From positions 682,001 to 746,000 of the forward strand of contig JALECJ010000007.1 in the NCBI GenBank assembly GCA_023515745.1: DNA of 64,000 bases, in the 5' to 3' direction. The stretch comes from Amoeboaphelidium protococcarum (lineage: Eukaryota > Aphelidiomycota > Aphelidea). A program made the translations under genes and the position numbers. The notes under the pieces are model-generated. The model worked only from the letters and a program-made list of their open reading frames with translations, was not told the origin of the DNA and made no database searches. This document shows positions 25,524-35,837 of the stretch, piece after piece; the stretch's first letter is position 1; each line of letters begins with the position of its first letter.

Positions 25524-27197
25524 TCAATCTATTGGCGACCATCGAGCGACATCTTCGTGTGGAATGAGGAGGTAATTTCTGTGAGGTTGAGATGGCGGCC
25601 ATGGAGACATTTAGTTAGATGATTGATCAACGTTTAGATTTTGAACCACCGGCAGCAAATCTTCCAATGTCAACTCTTCCTCATTAGTCTTGTCTTCATT
25701 CAACTACTACTACTACTACTACTATTATTACTAAATGGTAGATATCCTCAATGAGTTATCAGCACTCTTGGTACCAAATCTCTTTGAAGATCTGGCATCG
25801 CCACTACCAGCTCGCATTACAAATGTTCTCTCATTCATGTTAACTTTCTCTGATTTTGTGGATTCCTTCGATACATTCTTCGCTGAAATACTATTATTAC
25901 TACCAATATGAATACTTAGATCTGACAGATTCTACGTGAACTAATCATCAGAATTCAGCTTCAATTTAATTTGTCCGAAATGATCTTCACTAGCTTCATT
26001 TGAGAGAGAATACCACCCATCTATGCACTGCATTCCATACGAAAGTGAAGAGTAATCAACTTTACATGAAGCTATCAAGTCCTTTCTATCATTCAACAAC
26101 TACACCTCAATATGGCCTTTCATTGTCCCATTTAGGATGCTAATCTTCCAATAAATGTTATTAAGATTAGATGATTGGACTTCCTTTTAATACGTAGTTC
26201 TTCCCGATATAATTTAAACAAATACTATAGGACACGTAATAGATATATTGGAAATTCTCTCCACCATAAGAAACATCAATCTTTAAGGCTACTATGAAGC
26301 TGGTGAATGCGAGTGTTAACTCTACTCATTCTAGTCAACATGCAAATCTTTATTCAAATTCGGTGAATGCTTTCCGACCGTATTATGAACTTAATCTACG
26401 TTGAAAGAGCGCTATACATTAGTGCCAGATGATTTAGTAGCAGATAAAGCACCAGAGAACATTACAGTTGATAGTAGGGAATCTTAAATCTACGCGTGAA
26501 GACTCTATGCACGCTACATGAGCTACTGCAATTTACTTTAGTCGATAACGTTTTACTAAGCTCTTTAACTACTTTTAACATCAGGAGATACGTTCTCTTT
26601 ATCCTGCCTGGTGTTAGAAGTGTTAATATTCCTTTATGGACTTCTAGACTTTGGTCGATGTGTAACAAAATCAGTTGGCGGCACTTTGACTTCAACACGT
26701 CGTTAATCATCACTAACTTTCAAAGGCGTCAGACTCAAACCAAGCGTAATTTAACCAATAGACTTCTTATTTAGATTAAGTACATGCAGTCCGATCTCAA
26801 CCTCTTCACAAAGCTTATCAAGCACCTACTGCATTAGAGTAGAAGGTATGAAACAATGACCAATTTGCTAACTAGGATTATTGTCTAATGAACAGAATAC
26901 ACTGATATTCAACTACTTCATATCGTCAATATATTACTTGAACTAGCCTAAAGCACTCACAATGTCAAATATAACTATATCTGGATAGCTCTCTACCTCC
27001 TGTGATATACGCCCATCACTCATATGTCTTTATAATTTCAAGAAGTGAAACTAATTCGATCCCCAGAATTTAAACTTGGCATAGATACATTGACCATGAA
27101 TTTACATTTAATTGCTCGCATACAACTGTAATTTAATAGCTCTAATGCACAGTTAGAACTACTTTTATCCCTCCACTCTAGGCGGCAGAGTTTCCAT
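25524..27197 (-). CDS. C2-domain protein resembling centriolar C2CD3/CEP120 proteins
   Basis: A 557-residue protein from ATG 27195-27197 to TGA 25524. The N-terminal region has the strand pattern of a C2 domain (FQLCIRAIKLQLY, GQCIYAKFKFWGSNQFHF), as in centriole/cilium C2 proteins. A Ser/Gln-rich middle follows, then a second beta-rich C2-like segment (NIYWKISILNGTMKGHIEVQLL ... DLIASCKVDYSSL). Near the C-terminus a run of about ten TAG/TAA codons (25712-25738) encodes poly-Gln. The C2CD3-like call rests on general pattern. If right, it implies centrioles, and hence a flagellate stage. Confidence 0.6.
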
Positions 27198-27391
27198 GAT
27201 ATATTGTATACTTTGCTGTATTGACTGCAGTCGTGCAGATATAACTCTAAAACAGAAAAGAACGCGCGTTCGCTGAAACAAGGAATTCAGTAGACTGTGA
27301 AGAATGCATAAGGGAAATTGCGAATATACAGTACCAAACAAATAACGCGAACAATGAATGACCAATAAATTTTACTTTTATTAAGAATGAT

Positions 27392-28264
27392 TCATGATCC
27401 AACGTTGGCGTTGAGGTATTAAATGAACGCCTCGCCAATACCAGAGTGGGCACCAACCATGCGATTGAGAGTCAGAAATTGTCTTCGCAGACGTTTCAGC
27501 TCTTGCGGTCTCACATCGGTCGCAGAGTTGATTTAGGTGAATTAAAGAGGCGTCGCGTAGCTGAGAATGGTACATCCACCACTCTAAATATCCATCCCTT
27601 CAGACGCGCACTTGAGCACAGCCGCTACAATCTCAGAGGTGATCTAGTCAATGTCAGTGATATTTTACACAGACGGCGACACTGTCTTCCGAGTGGCCAA
27701 TGTTGGTCTCAACTTGACAGCACTCTGCAGATATGAAATGATTTGATCAATTTGCCAATCAATCTCAGATTCACTATTACCATCAGCAACGTTATTTGAT
27801 GTGAAGATATTAAAAAGTGGCGAATCCCAACGATTAGTAGATATAGGCTCTTCATAACGCATCATCAACGCAGATAAAACAGCATCCGAGTATTTCGCAG
27901 CTGTACCATGCTGCATATTTCTATCACGTATGTCATCATCACTAGCATTAACGTACACTACACAGTACTGAGTCGGTACAGCACGAGCGACACAATATAA
28001 TTAATATCTACAACTCTTTATATTGTTCATAGCATCCATTATTACTATAGAGTCTTTGCTAATGTACTTCTCCGCTTGCGATAGAATGGATCCGCGAATT
28101 TTCTTCTCCTAATAGTCAGTCGAGTATGCCTAGTCATGTTCTCCATCAGCAAGTCCATCATTAATTAACTGGACACTCTTACCACCGGGTATTTTATCAA
28201 TCAATTTGTTGGCGATTGTAGTCTTACCGCTCAATGGCTTACCAGTCAGCACTATCAATGGCAT
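27392..28264 (-). CDS. KTI12: KTI12, Elongator-associated P-loop protein
   Basis: A tRNA-binding ATPase required for Elongator-dependent wobble-uridine modification. 290 residues begin MPLIVLTGKPLSGKTT, the P-loop start typical of KTI12 and the related PSTK. DSIVIMDAMNNIKS (Walker B-like) follows, then YCVVYVNASDDDIRDRN, MMRYEEP and a C-terminal LKRLRRQFLTLNR. TAA/TAG codons near 27650 and 27430 are Gln. The open frame continues upstream of this ATG without a stop to 28507, see the separate entry. Confidence 0.9.
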
Positions 28265-28507
28265 ACTTGTAATATATATTTATTTAACGTGATAATTAAT
28301 GCTCACACGCTATCTGCTATTTGAGGAGCGAGTGTGTTGATCTAAAAATGGAAACGCGCCGATCTGATTGACGCGTCTCTGATTGGCCAACAGGCAATTT
28401 TTAATCACTTCCTGTCCAGTTGCACAATCGATCGTGGCTGTTATATCAACGCCCTTTTTATCCTCCAATAATTCTATATCTTTCTTTTTGGTGGTTATAA
28501 TATTCAT
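28265..28507 (-). other. In-frame upstream extension or short ORF ahead of KTI12
   Basis: Starting at ATG 28507, directly after a TGA, an open frame of 81 codons runs in phase into the KTI12 ATG. It reads like protein (KKKDIELLEDKKGVD, CATGQEVIKNCLLANQ, RRVNQIGAFPFLD) but I do not recognise it. It may be a separate small gene ending through an unseen intron, an N-terminal extension of KTI12, or chance. KTI12 homologues normally begin at MPL. Confidence 0.35.
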
Positions 28508-28674
28508 TCACTTACTGCTCATATAATAAATTCCTCTCTGTTTATCCTTGTCATTACGCATCACTGTTTTGTAGTAGACTGATTGACATACATATTTAAA
28601 GCTCGAATTAATCACAAGAGAAGTAGACACTGATGTATTCATAATAATAATAGTAATCTCAAGATTAAATTTAC

Positions 28675-30527
28675 ATGCAGTCATCGCAGTAGTAGTAGTA
28701 GTAGCGGTAATAATAACAATTGTAATAAGGTGCACAACAATTATAGTCTCCGCAATAGTAGAAAATGTATTAGCCGCAACCGCTGCAGTAGCAGTAGTAG
28801 TAGGTGTATAGAAAAGCTGCAAGTGCTGCCTCTGCCACGCCTCAGACCTCGAGATCAACCACGGCCACTTCGCTGAGCAGTTACAGCAATCAGTCGGCAG
28901 CTAGTGCTCATACTGGATCTGAACACTCTCGTCAGATGATTAATGGCAATGGAAGTTTAAATGGCGGTGGTGTCTCTGTTGCAGGCGGAAATCAGTATAT
29001 TGACGCGGTATCCTCAGGCGATGGACCGCAAAGAGCTGTAATGTATAGTCAGAATAACAATCGCTCCAATGGTGCATTGTCAGCCTCGCTTATATCCAAC
29101 TCTTATGGACGACATTAGCCTGGAGATTTGGCGTCACTAGTTTCCTATGAGCAGACTTTGTAAATGTACAGAGAGAATGCCAAGAAGAGTCAAGATGTAC
29201 AGACTCAGCTCGACTTTGCCAAGTATCTTATCCAAATTTCCGAGTCTATTCAGGTGATGCCAGGTGACAAGTTAATGTCAAAGAAGCGCGACTCTCTGAT
29301 GCAAGAAGGTATCAAGTGGATCAAGAAGCTGGCCAATAACGGACTGGGTCTTGGTAAACCAGCTTTTGCTGAGGCTCAATTCTTCCTAGCCGAGTGTTAT
29401 GGCAATGGAATCTTTGGGCTTCCCATTGATCACGACAAGGCCTTCTCTATGTACGTGCAAGCTTCCAAGTAGAACCATGCCGCGTCCACCTATCGTGCCG
29501 GAGTGTGCTACGAGATTGGTGCCGGTTGCAGAAAAGATGCCGCTCGTGCTGTATAGTTTTATAGGAAAGCTGCTGCATTGGGTGATATTAACGCCATGTA
29601 TAAGCTTGCCGTGATTCTGCTGAATGGTATGATGAGTGTGTAGAAAAATGAGCGTGAAGGTGTTACTTGGCTTAAACGTGCTGCCCAAGCTGCAGATGAG
29701 AATCATCCCGANCTATGTACGTGCAAGCTTCCAAGTAGAACCATGCCGCGTCCACCTATCGTGCCGGAGTGTGCTACGAGATTGGTGCCGGATGCAGAAA
29801 AGATGCCGCTCGTGCTGTACAATTTTATAGGAAAGCTGCTGCATTGGGTGATATCAATGCCATGTATAAGCTTGCCGTGATCCTGCTGAATGGTATGATG
29901 AGTGTGTAGAAGAATGAGCGTGAAGGTGTTACTTGGCTTAAACGTGCTGCCCAAGCTGCAGATGAGAATCATCCCGAGGCTTTACATGAACTGGCGTCTG
30001 TGTATGAGAAGGGAGGTGTACCGTCCATCATATCGGATGAGAGTTATTCGCGCGAGTTGTATACAAAGGCAGCGTAGTTGGGTTATGCACCATCGCAGTT
30101 CAAGCTTGGTTATTGTTATGAGTATGGCACACTGACTTGTGAGGTGGATGCCAGAAGATCTATTGCATGGTATACGCGTGCAGCTGAGCAAGGACATCCT
30201 GAAGCGGAACTGGCATTAAGTGGATGGTACCTCACCGGTGCTGATGGTATCCTGTAACAGTCGGACACTGAGGCGTACCTTTGGGCCAGGAAGAGTGCGG
30301 AGAAAGGATTTGCCAAGGCTGAGTATGCTGTCGGCTATTACAGTGAAGTCGGAATTGGTGTACCTAGTAACACGGAAGAGGCTGTGAGATGGTACACAAA
30401 GTCTGCATCACAGGGCAATGTCCGCGCACAGGAGAGAGTGGCTGAGATAAAGAGGCATAACAGATTACAGGCCAGAATGAAGAATCAACAGGTACGTGCA
30501 GAGAATGCAGATTGTTCCATAATGTGA
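28675..30527 (+). CDS. Sel1-repeat protein of the SKT5/Chs4 chitin-synthase-activator type, broken in the assembly
   Basis: In fungi SKT5/Chs4 recruits and activates chitin synthase III at the plasma membrane. The start ATG 28675 precedes a poly-Gln run written as TAG/TAA. A Ser/Asn-rich part follows, then the conserved core: NAKKSQDVQTQLDFAKYLIQ, AEAQFFLAECYGNGIFGL, HDKAFSMYVQASK, YRAGVCYEIGAGCRKD and further Sel1 repeats (LGYCYEYG, WYTRAAEQGHPEAE). The end is CSIM, a CaaX prenylation box as in Chs4/SKT5. The frame is broken at n (29712), where a 265-bp segment is repeated in a different phase. The upstream part (28675-29711) and the part after the duplication each read cleanly, so the gene itself is probably intact. 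Confidence 0.85.
29447..29711 (+). repeat. 265-bp duplicated segment, copy 1 (left of n)
   Basis: Almost identical to 29713-29977, offset 266. The copies differ at a handful of sites, and all differences seen are synonymous (including TAG versus CAA). This is best explained as two haplotype contig ends joined without merging. Confidence 0.9.
29713..29977 (+). repeat. 265-bp duplicated segment, copy 2 (right of n)
   Basis: The second copy, in a different reading phase from copy 1. It continues into the remaining Sel1 repeats of the SKT5-like gene. The single n at 29712 marks the join. Confidence 0.9.
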
Positions 30528-30747
30528 TGATGATTGACTTATATCTGTTGATGATTGTTGCTACTGTTGTTGTTGATTTAATGCTGAATTATGAGATCTT
30601 ATCCATTATTCCAAAGTGGAGGATCTGGAGCGATTTTTGATTAAAGTTCAGAGCACGCATGAAGTAAATATAGATCATTTTAATTAAGTAGATACATCTT
30701 GAGACTATTAATTATATTTACAAATTACATACAGAGAGTATAGGTAT

Positions 30748-31257
30748 TCACTTACCTTTAGTAGAACTTTAAGCCTTGGCCTTTTTCTTTTTACCAACAC
30801 CATTCTCCAAATCTTGAACATTTTATAAAGATTTCTAGTACGTGGCAGATGATGTAGAGAATATGCGATCATTGTCCAGATTCTACTAGTATTATTATTG
30901 TTATTATTGTGATGACGACGAAGATAATTGGGTGTGAGACTGAGAGTTCATATAACCCATGGATCCCATCATGATACCGCTCTATCTCGCCGTGCTACTC
31001 GACCCAGTGGCCAGGAATCCATCATATCCCCGCGCCAAATCTCCGTTACTACTAAGACCATTCTCCAAATACTTGCCTTCAAAAGCATAAATCTGCGATT
31101 CAATATACGCCATCTTTTTATCATTATCTCTCTTCCTTTACTGCTGTTCATACAGAATATCATCCAATTCCAATAGCTTTTACAGTGTCGGATTCCCTTT
31201 AGATTAATTAATCTTGCTCAAAATTTAATCAGCCGCTAGTTGTTCACTTTACACCAT
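30748..31257 (-). CDS. EAF6: EAF6, subunit of NuA4/MYST histone acetyltransferase complexes
   Basis: A 169-residue nuclear protein from ATG 31255-31257. An N-terminal helix (LLELDDILYEQQQRKRDNDKK) leads into the family signature IESQIYAFEGKYLENG and ARGYDGFL. A Ser/Gln-rich region follows (CAA/TAA/TAG run at about 30890-30915), then RIFSTSSATY and a basic KKKKAKA end. The terminal codons GGT AAG TGA coincide with a GTAAGTGA donor-like sequence. Translation may end at TGA 30748, or an intron may begin there and replace the last residues. Confidence 0.88.
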
Positions 31258-31362
31258 TTATAATAATGTGTCTATTATACTGCTGATGAAAATAATAATT
31301 AATTTATATTGGAAAATATTAATGGGAATGAACCTGTAAAGAAATATAAGAGAGAGACTCCT

Positions 31363-31384
31363 GTCAGTCAGTCAGTCAGTCAGT
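31363..31384 (+). repeat. GTCA tetranucleotide microsatellite
   Basis: Five and a half GTCA/TCAG units in the 5' region of CHMP1. Confidence 0.9.
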
Positions 31385-31487
31385 TGATCAGATTCCCTCT
31401 CTTCTTCTTTCATGCGAAAGTAACAGTAACAAAAATAGATATTATTATTAGTCCTCGTCAACTACCTTGATAATAAATTATTGCATT

Positions 31488-32154
31488 ATGAGTGGAATGG
31501 AAAGTAAGTTTTAATATCCAAATTGTAGCGATTCATTAACTGTGGGATATGTGATGTGTAGAATCTTTGTTCAATCTCAAGTTCACTGCCAAGAGTCTGT
31601 AGAAGCAGAGTAAGAAGTGTCAGAAGGAGGAGGCTTAGGAGAAATTAAAGTTGAAGAAGGCCATTCAATAGGGCAATGTGGAAGGGGCCAAGATTTATGC
31701 TCAGAATGCCATTAGAAAGAAGAATGAGGCTCTGAATCTACTCCGATTGTCCAGTAAGATTGATGCAGTAGCCTCCCGCGTGCAGACGGCTGTGACTATG
31801 CGCAAGGTGACCACCTCAATGGCCGGAGTGGTTAAGGGCATGGACTCTGCAATGTCTTCAATGAATTTGGAAAAGATATCGGCAGTGATGGATAAGTTTG
31901 AGTAGTAGTTTGAGGATATGGATGTTTAGTCATCATATATGGAGAACGCGATGGGTAATACAACCACAGTGACTACTCCGCAGGATTAGGTGGAGAGTCT
32001 GATGCAGGCGGTTGCAGATGAACATGGCTTGGAATTGAATATGGAGTTGGGCGTTGTTCCCTCATCATCTAGCGCTATACAGACGGCCAACAGTTCAGCT
32101 AATACTGAGCATGATGAGCTGAATGAGCGACTTGCCAAGTTACGCGATGCTTGA
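31488..32154 (+). CDS. ESCRT-III subunit CHMP1/Did2, one intron
   Basis: ESCRT-III-associated protein that recruits Vps4 to endosomes and the midbody. Exons 31488-31503 and 31562-32154 (58-nt intron, GTAAGT...GTGTAG) give 202 residues. The start [18 protein letters not shown] is typical of CHMP1. [24 protein letters not shown], then [17 protein letters not shown] follow, ending in the MIT-interacting helix ([12 protein letters not shown]). TAG/TAA encode Gln at KQSKK and EEAQEK. Confidence 0.95.
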
Positions 32155-32313
32155 AATGTTTAATATTAAATTTAGAAGAAGGATTGACTGGCTTAAACTG
32201 GCGACTGACTACTATTGATAATTGTAGAAATATATGCATTTGTTCATATTATTCACATTGATAATCGTGTTGCCTGAACCAAATACAATCAGGTAATAAT
32301 CTTAAGTTTATAG

Positions 32314-35175
32314 TCACAGCAAAGTACCATCTTCTGCATTATCGATTTTAGATGTCAACTGAATCAACTTGATCCACTGCTCCAGGATGGATTAATCAGA
32401 GTGAGTGAGATAGAATATTCTGTCACCATCACAAAGTCTGAGATGACACGCAGTTTTATCCGTGATATCCATCACTAAGAATGGAGCCACTGTAGAGCCA
32501 GACAGACCAACACAGTCCATAGACTATTTGCCTTACAATCGGACCAATTCAGCTGTGGTCGCGGCAGACCTCTTCATTTAATCCTTATCGTCTAATCCAT
32601 TATTATCACTCAAAATTAATGAATTTGACTGGTGCAGCTAATGGCTATTGACCGGAAGGTGTGAGAAGATATTGAGCCACGACTGAGACTGCTTGACAGT
32701 GGTTGGAGACGCCGCAGATGCGATAGACGGTAAAAAGGTCAGCACACGTACCACTTCCAAATGACCAGTACCTTGATCTTCTGGATACAGAGATGGATCT
32801 TGATCGCAATCAGCACCAGAGTCAGATCCATCAAACTTGCACATGAGCATAATATCACTAAACATTATCAGGAGATAGTACTTGTTTACGGGAGTACATT
32901 TGATACTTTACTGAAGCGATTTACCGGCCCCATTGGATCTCAGATAAACTTCATATCTACAATAGAACACCTGACCGACGTTGAGAAGTCTTCTGAACGG
33001 CTACACCAGCGGTGAAGAGAGTGAGCCTTTAATTCTATTTTATATGGCCAGGATCTTCTCATTATTATCAGCCTCTCGCTTCTTCTCATTGATCTCAATG
33101 GCGCGTTATCTAATCTCGCCCAGAGCTTTATGCAAATCTTTATAGTCCGGATGAGATGAAGTAGTGTTTTTCAACAAATCTTCCAATAGAAGTTTATACC
33201 GCGGAACTCTCTGCACAGGCATAATGAGATAGAACGACAGATTGGGTTGGGTGTGACGAGGATCTCTCATAGCCGCCGTACAAATCTCTTTAAAGTATAA
33301 CCTCTTCTTCTTACTGACACCTTGACTGTGCTTAACTGATTGTAAGCGAGCTAATTCATTACAGGCAAGATCATAATTGTTCACGTAGACAGAATACATT
33401 TTCAAGAGCGCTGCATGCTATAGGAATACTTGACCAACATTGGGAACAGAGGATGAAGTGAGATCAGCGAGTAGAACATCTCTATGCATTTACAAAAGGG
33501 ATTCCCAATTACTGAACAGCACTTTCAAGTCTTCCCTACTAAGTGCATCTATTTGCTACTACTGTTACTACTGACTCTGCCTGGGTTAAATGTAGAGATC
33601 ATAGACAACCTGTAAAAATTCAACATACTTTTACTCACTCTCCACTATTTCTTTGACGATGTTAACGCGCTACTTTCCCATTTTCTATCTCTTTATAGTA
33701 TCATAATAAGTCGGAGGAGGAAGCATGATGCTTTTGTAGTTCATTTTACCAGACTTGCTTTACATTACTGGCACAGTTTCTGCTAGAGACGCTTCATCAT
33801 CCACTTGATAGTCTTACTGCAAGTATTCAGATCTGAGAGTCTGTACATCTTTAAAATTTTATACCATCCATTAGACTCGATTGATATAAATAGTCTACGG
33901 CGAGGACTACTAACCATCAGGAGATAATGATAACGACTAGCCAGCATCAGACTGAGGAGATCCCTGCTCTGTACCACTTCCAATGATACTACTCGGCAAC
34001 ATAGATAATGGTCTAGCTTCAGGAACAAATAACGATTAGTGTCTGGCATTCACCACAGGAATTGTAGACTATCTTTTAGAGGATACAGGCAGTCTAATAG
34101 TGGATTCTATAGCACTCCTTCGCTTAATCTTCAATGGCCTCGTCAGATTGAATACATTCATCTGCTATCCAAAATCAGGCAACAACTGCAGAGATGATTA
34201 AGCTTTGGTGGGAGATGTAGGTAGAGATTGAGACGGACTGAGATAATTTACTGAAGCTCTTGATGATAAGAGTTGAGGCTAATAATCCAAAATGGATAGA
34301 ATCCCACTCAGCTGAGAGTCCCAACGATTCTTGGCACAGAAGAACCATAAAAGCCTATTAAATCGACCCAGACATGGAGGTAGAGTTTTCAACTTGTTAT
34401 GAGATATATCCAAGAATACCAAATTAGATAGATTAGATATAGCCTGAGGTAGCTCGAACAATAGATTATTACTAACATCTAAAAGATCCAGATCAGATAG
34501 CCTTCCAATACCAACAGGCAAGGTATTCAACTTATTATGCGACAAGTGAAGCCGCCTCAGGTTGCGTAATAATCCAACACTATCAGGTAAGACGGCAACG
34601 TGGTTATGTGACAAATCCAATACCGTCAGAGAAGAAGATAATTGATGATAGAAGTTACGATCCCGTGGCAGAGCAGATATATTACAAAACCTGGCCTCAA
34701 GTTGACGCACTTCAACAGCAGCAGACAGATCTATGCCGTGAAGACATTCAGGGCCTGCGTCTTTAAAGCTCAACAATCCATCAGAATCAGCAATATTGTC
34801 CGCACTACCACCCCGTTATTAAGACGCTATTGAACTGCTTGAGCTTTACAAACTATCTTGAGATTACAGTGGACTTTTCGTATCTATTTGAGATCTAGAC
34901 ATATAATCATTTGAAGCAGCAGCTAGCTCTTCTTTGACAGCATTGATACCTTCAACTGATGGTGCTTATGGTAGTTTTTTAGAAGGTGGTCCATTTTTCA
35001 AAGTAGATCTTTTGTCAATGAACTAGTCTTCTTTAGTCGCATTACCATTACTATTTAGAGTCTATTTCAACACCAAACTACGCGAGATTATACCAACAGT
35101 GTGAGTGAGAAGATAAACCAATACCAAGACGGAAACAGACTTGATCAAGAACCACAAATTCTCCAACCTGTCCAT
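32314..35175 (-). CDS. Membrane-anchored leucine-rich-repeat RhoGEF (TM-LRR-DH-PH)
   Basis: A 953-residue protein in one frame from ATG 35173-35175 to TGA 32314. The N-terminus has a single hydrophobic helix (about residues 10-30, SVSVLVLVYLLTHTVGII) followed by a basic and Ser/Gln-rich linker. About six leucine-rich repeats follow (residues 134-300: LTVLDLSHNHVAVLP, NLRRLHLSHNKLNTLP). Next comes the DH domain (about 505-715), with EIVESEQKYVEFL and the CR3 helix MPVQRVPRYKLLLEDLLK, and then a PH domain (to about 950). DH-PH modules catalyse GDP/GTP exchange on Rho, Rac or Cdc42. The TM plus LRR plus GEF combination is unusual. There is no in-frame TGA between the parts, so the architecture does not depend on splicing. 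Confidence 0.85.
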
Positions 35176-35480
35176 GATAAAGGCACCTTCTTATATAGTT
35201 GACAGTCCCTAAAGTCAATATTAAAACGTGATGCGTCACGACAAGGGAGAAGGAAGAAGAATTCAAATCGCCCCCTCCGCGTTCCTTGTTCTTTTGTTGG
35301 AGTTGATCATTCTACTTGCTCTTTTCTTTTCCCATTCTCCCTTTATTGCGAGTGAGTAAAAGAACGACTCTCCTGAGCCATTAGAAACACAGAAAGTTGT
35401 CCTCGGCATTCAATCTTGTAATATCAATTACAATCAATCTGTAGTTTAGTCGCTTGTCAACAATTGAGGATTGAGATTAA

Positions 35481-35714
35481 ATGAAGACTGCAAGTGAAAG
35501 AATTGGAAAAGCTTTAGGATCTTGCTCAATGGAGGTAATTTAAATATATCTTGATAATTGAAGACACAATATACGCGATGTAATGTTGAGTGTGTAGGCG
35601 ATGACGTATGGAAAGTGTGTGGTGGCCAAGCTGGACGGCGTTGAGAAGGACGCGTGTGCCAAAGAGTTTCGCGCGTTCCAACAGTGCTGTACGAAGCATT
35701 TAAGGAAGCGGTGA
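35481..35714 (+). CDS. NDUFAF8-like twin-cysteine complex I assembly factor, one intron
   Basis: A 56-residue protein from exons 35481-35534 and 35598-35714 (63-nt intron, GTAATT...TGTAG). It starts with an amphipathic helix (ERIGKALGSC), then AMTYGKCVVAKL, KDACAKEFRAFQQCC and a basic end. The CX-spaced cysteines match the CHCH-like pattern of NDUFAF8 (C17orf89), a mitochondrial intermembrane-space/matrix assembly factor for complex I. TGA 35712. Confidence 0.7.
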
Positions 35715-35837
35715 CTTTATACAGAATTGATTAAAAGAGATATGATGAATGTTGAACGATCTCCGCTATTACTTTTCACTTACTTTTACAAATTATACAC
35801 CGAATGTGATGATCGATTATAACCTTTTTATAGCTAT

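Noticed and set aside
28687-28720. Non-coding TAG/TAA microsatellite
   Set aside because: It is in phase with the SKT5-like start and encodes poly-Gln under this code.
29447-29977. Genuine extra Sel1 repeats in the SKT5-like gene
   Set aside because: The two copies are nearly identical at the DNA level, lie in different phases and flank an n, which fits an assembly join better than repeat expansion.
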